A DNA stretch of 38,341 nt. Source: Proteiniphilum sp. UBA5384. GTDB taxonomy: Bacteria > Bacteroidota > Bacteroidia > Bacteroidales > Dysgonomonadaceae. The position numbers and the translations under genes were made by a program. Below the pieces are notes generated by a model. The model was not told the DNA's origin and did not search any database. It saw nothing but the letters and a program-made list of their open reading frames with translations. The stretch is from the NCBI RefSeq assembly GCF_002410825.1, contig NZ_DHOS01000011.1, positions 1-38,341 of the forward strand, written 5' to 3'. Each line of letters opens with the position of its first letter. The stretch's first letter is position 1. Shown here piece after piece: positions 35,062 to 38,341 of the stretch.

Positions 35062-36414
35062 CTATTCGCTCAATGAAAAACGAAGACCCACCCTAAGATT
35101 AAAATTGAGAGGCTTCTCCTTATATATTGTCTCTATTCCGTCCCCATTCTCAAAATAATAGGTTATCCCTGGCTCTGCATACAGCCCTATCTTTGAAAAA
35201 AGATTGTATTCAACACCTGCCGAGGTGTTGACCGACCATTGCAACCGGTTTAGGGATATGTGATCTTTTTCTGTGGAGTCGAGTTTGCCGTTTACGACAT
35301 AATCCGTAACTAACTTGCCGGCAACATTCTTTTCCATCATACCTCCTCCTGACAGATAAATGGATGCATTTCTACCCCTCCAGAGATTATAATGAATGTC
35401 CAGTGGAATGCCAATATTGTGTAGGGTTTGCTCACTAAAATAATAATAATTGTCGCTGCCAGAACGGATTTCGGAAGATAACAAGGTGTACGTTAATCCG
35501 CTTGTAATACTCCATTTGTCGTCGAAATTATATTTTATGGAGGCTCCTATTGTCACGGGCTGCCGATGTTTCGCATCTGTATAGACCATATTCTGTTTAT
35601 TGGCAATCATAATCCCTTCATACGGATTTTTTATTAAAAGAGGCGATGCATTTCCTTCTTTTACAGTAATCTTTTCCGACAAAAAACTTCTGTAACCATT
35701 GTATGTCTTTGAAGAGCCTGAAGAGGTATTTGATGTGTAAAGACTTGTTTGCCATCTTGCAGTTTTGTTCTGCCGTGTAATGATCGGATAATGAGTGGTG
35801 GATTCCGGCATCTGATAATCGTGATTCCGGTCTCTTGATGCGGAATATATATCGGTGTTTTTTTCTGCTATGTCGGATTTTTTTTCGGGGTGTTCGCTTA
35901 GGTCACTCTTGTTGGGCTCGTCCCCTTCCTTATTAATCTCGTCCTTTTTCTTATCCTGAGGGGAATCATTCTTTTTTTTGTCTACAGATGTTGCAGGGGG
36001 CAATGCTGAGAAAGTTACGGTATTGTTTTCAGGAGCAAGATATTCATGCTGCCCTTTTGCCGCTTCTGTGAAGAGGATTTCCTTGTTGTTCTGATCTATG
36101 GATAGGCTGTTCTCCCGCTTGTGTCTCGTTTCATCAGGCCCTTGGATAGTTACAGGAGAGTGTGGGGTGTTTTCTTTGAGAAAAAAATCTCCAATAAAAA
36201 ACAGGACTACCAGGATAGCGGCTACCGCACCAATCCGTTTGCCCCATAAGAGCATCGTATTTTGCCCGGGAAGAGATTGAACAGGGCGTTTCCCGCCTTG
36301 AAGAGAAACTCCTTTGGAGACTATCTGCTCAATATCTTCCCATAATCCGTTGGGAGAAGGTTCTTCATGAACTTCCATTTTTCTACGCAGATTATCGGAC
36401 CATTGATTATTCAT
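35062..36414 (-). CDS. Dual-membrane-spanning (Dma-type) anti-sigma factor
   Basis: 450 aa without a cleavable signal. Cytoplasmic N-terminus (1-57, NNQWSDNLRRKMEVHEEP and NGLWEDIEQIV, the pattern of an anti-sigma helix region), one inner-membrane helix (about 58-79, GKRIGAVAAILVVLFFIGDF), a long charged, disordered periplasmic stretch (about 80-255, rich in Lys, Asp, Glu, Asn) and a C-terminal outer-membrane beta-barrel of the PF13568 type (about 275-450, e.g. VTIGASIKYNFDDKWSITSG and LNFNLRVGLRFSLSE). One chain would thus join both membranes, as described for Dma proteins of Bacteroides that control an ECF sigma factor and vesicle formation. It begins 4 bp after the sigma gene and is therefore its likely partner. 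Confidence 0.82.
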   Translation of the reverse strand: MNNQWSDNLRRKMEVHEEPSPNGLWEDIEQIVSKGVSLQGGKRPVQSLPGQNTMLLWGKRIGAVAAILVVLFFIGDFFLKENTPHSPVTIQGPDETRHKRENSLSIDQNNKEILFTEAAKGQHEYLAPENNTVTFSALPPATSVDKKKNDSPQDKKKDEINKEGDEPNKSDLSEHPEKKSDIAEKNTDIYSASRDRNHDYQMPESTTHYPIITRQNKTARWQTSLYTSNTSSGSSKTYNGYRSFLSEKITVKEGNASPLLIKNPYEGIMIANKQNMVYTDAKHRQPVTIGASIKYNFDDKWSITSGLTYTLLSSEIRSGSDNYYYFSEQTLHNIGIPLDIHYNLWRGRNASIYLSGGGMMEKNVAGKLVTDYVVNGKLDSTEKDHISLNRLQWSVNTSAGVEYNLFSKIGLYAEPGITYYFENGDGIETIYKEKPLNFNLRVGLRFSLSE

Positions 36415-36418
36415 GACT

Positions 36419-36979
36419 TCATTCTTTTAAAGACTTGTATTCATTAATCTGCTTCATTAATAAGCTTTTGGCTCTGTGTAACTGTGATGCCGAGGTGTTT
36501 TCTGTAATGTTCAATATCGATGCAATTTCTTTATGGCTTTTCTCTTCAAAAATATACAGGTTGAACACTGTCCTGTATCCTGTCGGAAGAGCGCGGATCA
36601 TTTCCAATATGACGGATGCCGGAATTTGTTCAAGGTCAGCTTCTTCTTCACTGATGTCCGGTAAATCCCATATCGGACTATTGATAATATTCAACCTCTC
36701 ATTCTCTTTGAGAAACTTTAATGATTCATTGACCACGATACGGCCACTCCATGCTTTTAATGATCCTGCTCCTTTATATGTGAACTTGGATATTGACTTG
36801 AATATTTTTATGAAACTTTCTTGTAAAATATCCTTTACATCGGCCCTGTTAGAGATATAACGAGAGCATACTGTGGTAAGATACCCAGAATAATTATTAT
36901 AGAACTCTTTCATAGCAATGATATCGCCAGATAAGATCTTTTTCAATAGTTCTTGCTCCTTATCTTTCTCCTCTAGCAT
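36419..36979 (-). CDS. ECF-type sigma factor paired with the Dma-type anti-sigma factor
   Basis: 186 aa from the ATG at 36979, which follows GAGG at good distance; a GTG at 37021 would put a -7 box (37021-37028) at the start codon and is rejected. Sigma-2 region: AMKEFYNNYSGYLTTVCSRY, RADVKDILQESFIKIFKSIS and the TYKGAGSLKAWSGRIVVNES segment. Sigma-4 helix-turn-helix: ALPTGYRTVFNLYIFEEKSH, KEIASILNITENTSASQLHR. It belongs to the group of Bacteroidetes ECF factors next to barrel-type anti-sigma genes. Stop is TGA, 4 bp before the anti-sigma gene (likely translational coupling). Confidence 0.88.
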   Translation of the reverse strand: MLEEKDKEQELLKKILSGDIIAMKEFYNNYSGYLTTVCSRYISNRADVKDILQESFIKIFKSISKFTYKGAGSLKAWSGRIVVNESLKFLKENERLNIINSPIWDLPDISEEEADLEQIPASVILEMIRALPTGYRTVFNLYIFEEKSHKEIASILNITENTSASQLHRAKSLLMKQINEYKSLKE

Positions 36980-37020
36980 TGGCCTCAAAAACTTTCTAAA
37001 CCAAAGGTTGTACCATTTCA

Positions 37021-37028
37021 CAAAGGTA
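37021..37028 (-). promoter_or_regulatory. -7 element of the ECF sigma gene
   Basis: Minus strand TACCTTTG (TAnnTTTG), 41 nt upstream of the ATG at 36979. No TTG at the -33 distance. It lies in the 147-bp gap after the NigD-like gene. Confidence 0.45.
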
Positions 37029-37126
37029 CAACCTCCTCATTATTCTGAGCGTAAAAAAAGATTTTTATTTTATATTCAGTTAGATGCCCCGTTGTTTTGA
37101 CTTTATGGGATCCATTATATTCGTCG

Positions 37127-37864
37127 CTACTCAACGTTAATCTCACTTCTTTTGGATGCCATGTCAGATCCGGCAGGTGATGAAGCGCGGGAGTTATAAT
37201 TAAATTCTACCGATTTCTCTCCACTGAATGAGTTCCATTTTAGTTTCAATTTCACTGTTTTTCCACCCGTATCAGGTAGTTTATCCAGTTTAAATGCTAT
37301 CAAAGCATCACCCATCCTTCCATGTACGTCACCGGAAGCATCATGCCTGAGTTCTACTTCATAGGGTTTCTCAGGATCGGGGCTTTCAAGGAGGTTGATA
37401 TAATGGATCTTATTCCTGTACCCTCCCCATATTGTACTGAAGCGCAAGGTCAGGTAGCCGTCTTCCACAATTGTCACCCAGTCATTGATGATTTCTATCG
37501 GGTCATTTCCATATTCAGTATCGTTTTCGTCTCCCAAATCAGGCACCATCGGTTTTGTGCGGATACTGTCGATCCAGTTTACTTGGACGGCTCTGTCGTA
37601 TATCCCGCTGGCATCATTGACTTCCTTGTAATTTACCAATGCGCGGACCTCTTTGGAATCGTAGGGATGTTTCGTCAGGTTCACAGGCAGTAACGTGGTT
37701 TTGTCATCCAATTGGAAATAGACGGCGTCATTGTCCGCCGACTTGACGGTCACAAGGGCGCTTGGCCAGTAGGTGTTGTCCGAATCATCGTCCAGGCATG
37801 ATTGAAATAAAAGGAGGAAACCCAGAATACCTCCTGTCAATAAAAGTGGTTTTATGATCTTCAT
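37127..37864 (-). CDS. NigD-like outer-membrane lipoprotein
   Basis: 245 aa. Lipobox FQSC (Cys23) in LLLTGGILGFLLLFQSC, then DDDSDNTYWPSALVTVKSAD and FQLDDKTTLLPVNLTKHPYD, features of the NigD N-terminal OB-like domain; the C-terminal beta domain has GYLTLRFSTIWGGYRNKIHY, KPYEVELRHDASGDV and GKTVKLKLKWNSFSGEKSVE. It lies upstream of the sigma/Dma pair on the same strand. In Bacteroides thetaiotaomicron a NigD protein is, as I recall, part of the Dma regulon and affects vesicle formation; the linkage here suggests the same circuit. Confidence 0.85.
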   Translation of the reverse strand: MKIIKPLLLTGGILGFLLLFQSCLDDDSDNTYWPSALVTVKSADNDAVYFQLDDKTTLLPVNLTKHPYDSKEVRALVNYKEVNDASGIYDRAVQVNWIDSIRTKPMVPDLGDENDTEYGNDPIEIINDWVTIVEDGYLTLRFSTIWGGYRNKIHYINLLESPDPEKPYEVELRHDASGDVHGRMGDALIAFKLDKLPDTGGKTVKLKLKWNSFSGEKSVEFNYNSRASSPAGSDMASKRSEINVE

Positions 37865-38050
37865 AACTTTAATATTAATAAATTGTGATACAGTTTCTAT
37901 TTTTCTCTCATTCTATAACATTAAATCCTGAAAGTAGGGAAACCTTGCATCAGGATAATTGATTTAACAAAATTTGCCACGAATTACCACTTTACTCTTC
38001 TGTTTATAGACTTATTCTATTCCATTATACAAAAATCTATCAAAAATATG
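37865..38050. other. Intergenic region upstream of the NigD-like gene
   Basis: Divergent spacer, AT-rich. On the minus strand a TATTTTTG (38041-38048) fits TAnnTTTG but is far from the NigD-like gene. I see no other gene or structure. Confidence 0.4.
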
Positions 38051-38080
38051 TTGTATAACATGTTTTTTGTTGTATCTTTG
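38051..38080 (+). promoter_or_regulatory. Strong Bacteroidetes promoter at the right edge
   Basis: TTG (38051-38053), 19-nt spacer, TATCTTTG (38073-38080): an exact match. Start point expected near 38087, giving a leader of about 195 nt before the gene at 38281. Confidence 0.7.
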
Positions 38081-38091
38081 CAGTGATTTAA

Positions 38092-38160
38092 ATGGCAAGC
38101 GAGTTATTTGGAATCACTTTTAGGTTATTAATTAATTTACTGACAAGGGCTTTCAATTAG
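38092..38160 (+). CDS. Possible 22-aa leader ORF
   Basis: ATG at 38092, 12 nt after the -7 box, reads MASELFGITFRLLINLLTRA and ends with TAG at 38158. Hydrophobic and basic; no known family. It could be a leader peptide, a small protein or chance within a long leader. Confidence 0.25.
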   Translation: MASELFGITFRLLINLLTRAFN

Positions 38161-38280
38161 ATTAGGTGTTTTCATGGCCATGGCATTGTATCAACAAGCT
38201 TATCTCTGCCTATTTGGTTTAGCGAAAATATTCTATAAAACGGTTGCCGATAAATCATAACTTTTAAATAGAAGAAAATT

Positions 38281-38341
38281 ATGACTATCAAAAGCCTAAC
38301 TAAAGAAGAAATTCTGTCTCAGATAAAGTATCTGGAGCAGA
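38281..38341 (+). CDS. Start of a gene truncated by the window edge
   Basis: ATG at 38281 after AGAAGAAAA; reads MTIKSLTKEEILSQIKYLEQ and runs off the window. Soluble, charged N-terminus. Too short to assign. Confidence 0.5.
   Translation, partial: MTIKSLTKEEILSQIKYLEQ

Overview
The window looks like chromosomal DNA of a Bacteroidales bacterium, most likely on the Porphyromonas/Parabacteroides/Dysgonomonas side of the order. The reasons are SusC/SusD with an ECF sigma/FecR pair, two type V (FimA/Mfa1-type) fimbrial operons with DUF3575 and DUF3868/OmpA genes, a NigD-like lipoprotein, a secreted lectin with a type IX secretion (T9SS) C-terminal tail, and several Bacteroidetes promoters of the TTG-N19-TAnnTTTG type. 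The species cannot be fixed from the sequence alone.

Layout. (1) 14-160: a class II tRNA-Ser(GCT) and a strong hairpin terminator. (2) 194-8589: a SusCD uptake locus. An ECF sigma gene (+) diverges from a leftward operon of a TlpA-like thioredoxin, a FecR anti-sigma factor, SusC with an N-terminal signalling (STN) domain, and SusD. SusC is broken by one in-frame TGA. (3) 8590-9184: non-coding, with a good promoter, a 22-codon ORF and a terminator. (4) 9185-18062 (-): fimbrial operon 1 (DUF3575, DUF3868/OmpA, major pilin, terminator, Mfa2-type anchor, two large accessory lipoproteins), with a divergent HTH regulator at 18357-19343. (5) 19344-19985: hairpin-rich spacer and a small antitoxin-like gene. 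(6) 20106-32847 (-): fimbrial operon 2 (AraC-type regulator, DUF3575, DUF3868/OmpA, major pilin, terminator, anchor, two fimbrillin-like lipoproteins, an 1158-aa lectin/DUF11/T9SS protein, a leucine-rich-repeat lipoprotein, a small lipoprotein). (7) 32905-34212: an apparent invertible promoter segment followed by a tyrosine recombinase gene carrying an in-frame TGA. (8) 34355-35020: a decayed IS21-type element. (9) 35062-37864 (-): a NigD-like lipoprotein, an ECF sigma factor and a dual-membrane-spanning (Dma-type) anti-sigma factor. (10) 38051-38341: a promoter, long leader and the start of a truncated gene.

How it fits together. All three large systems concern the cell surface: nutrient uptake, pili and envelope stress or vesiculation. 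The most interesting part is the control of fimbrial operon 2. A 206-bp segment is bounded by two inverted 23-bp sites built like tyrosine-recombinase crossover sites (9-bp arms, 5-bp spacer). The only recognisable promoter inside it points away from the operon, so the sequenced orientation looks OFF; inversion would point it at the AraC gene and the pilus operon. The presumed recombinase gene runs through one crossover site, so its C-terminus would change with each flip, and it also carries an in-frame TGA that may lock the switch. Both pilus operons have a strong intrinsic terminator between major pilin and anchor, suggesting transcriptional control of subunit ratio.
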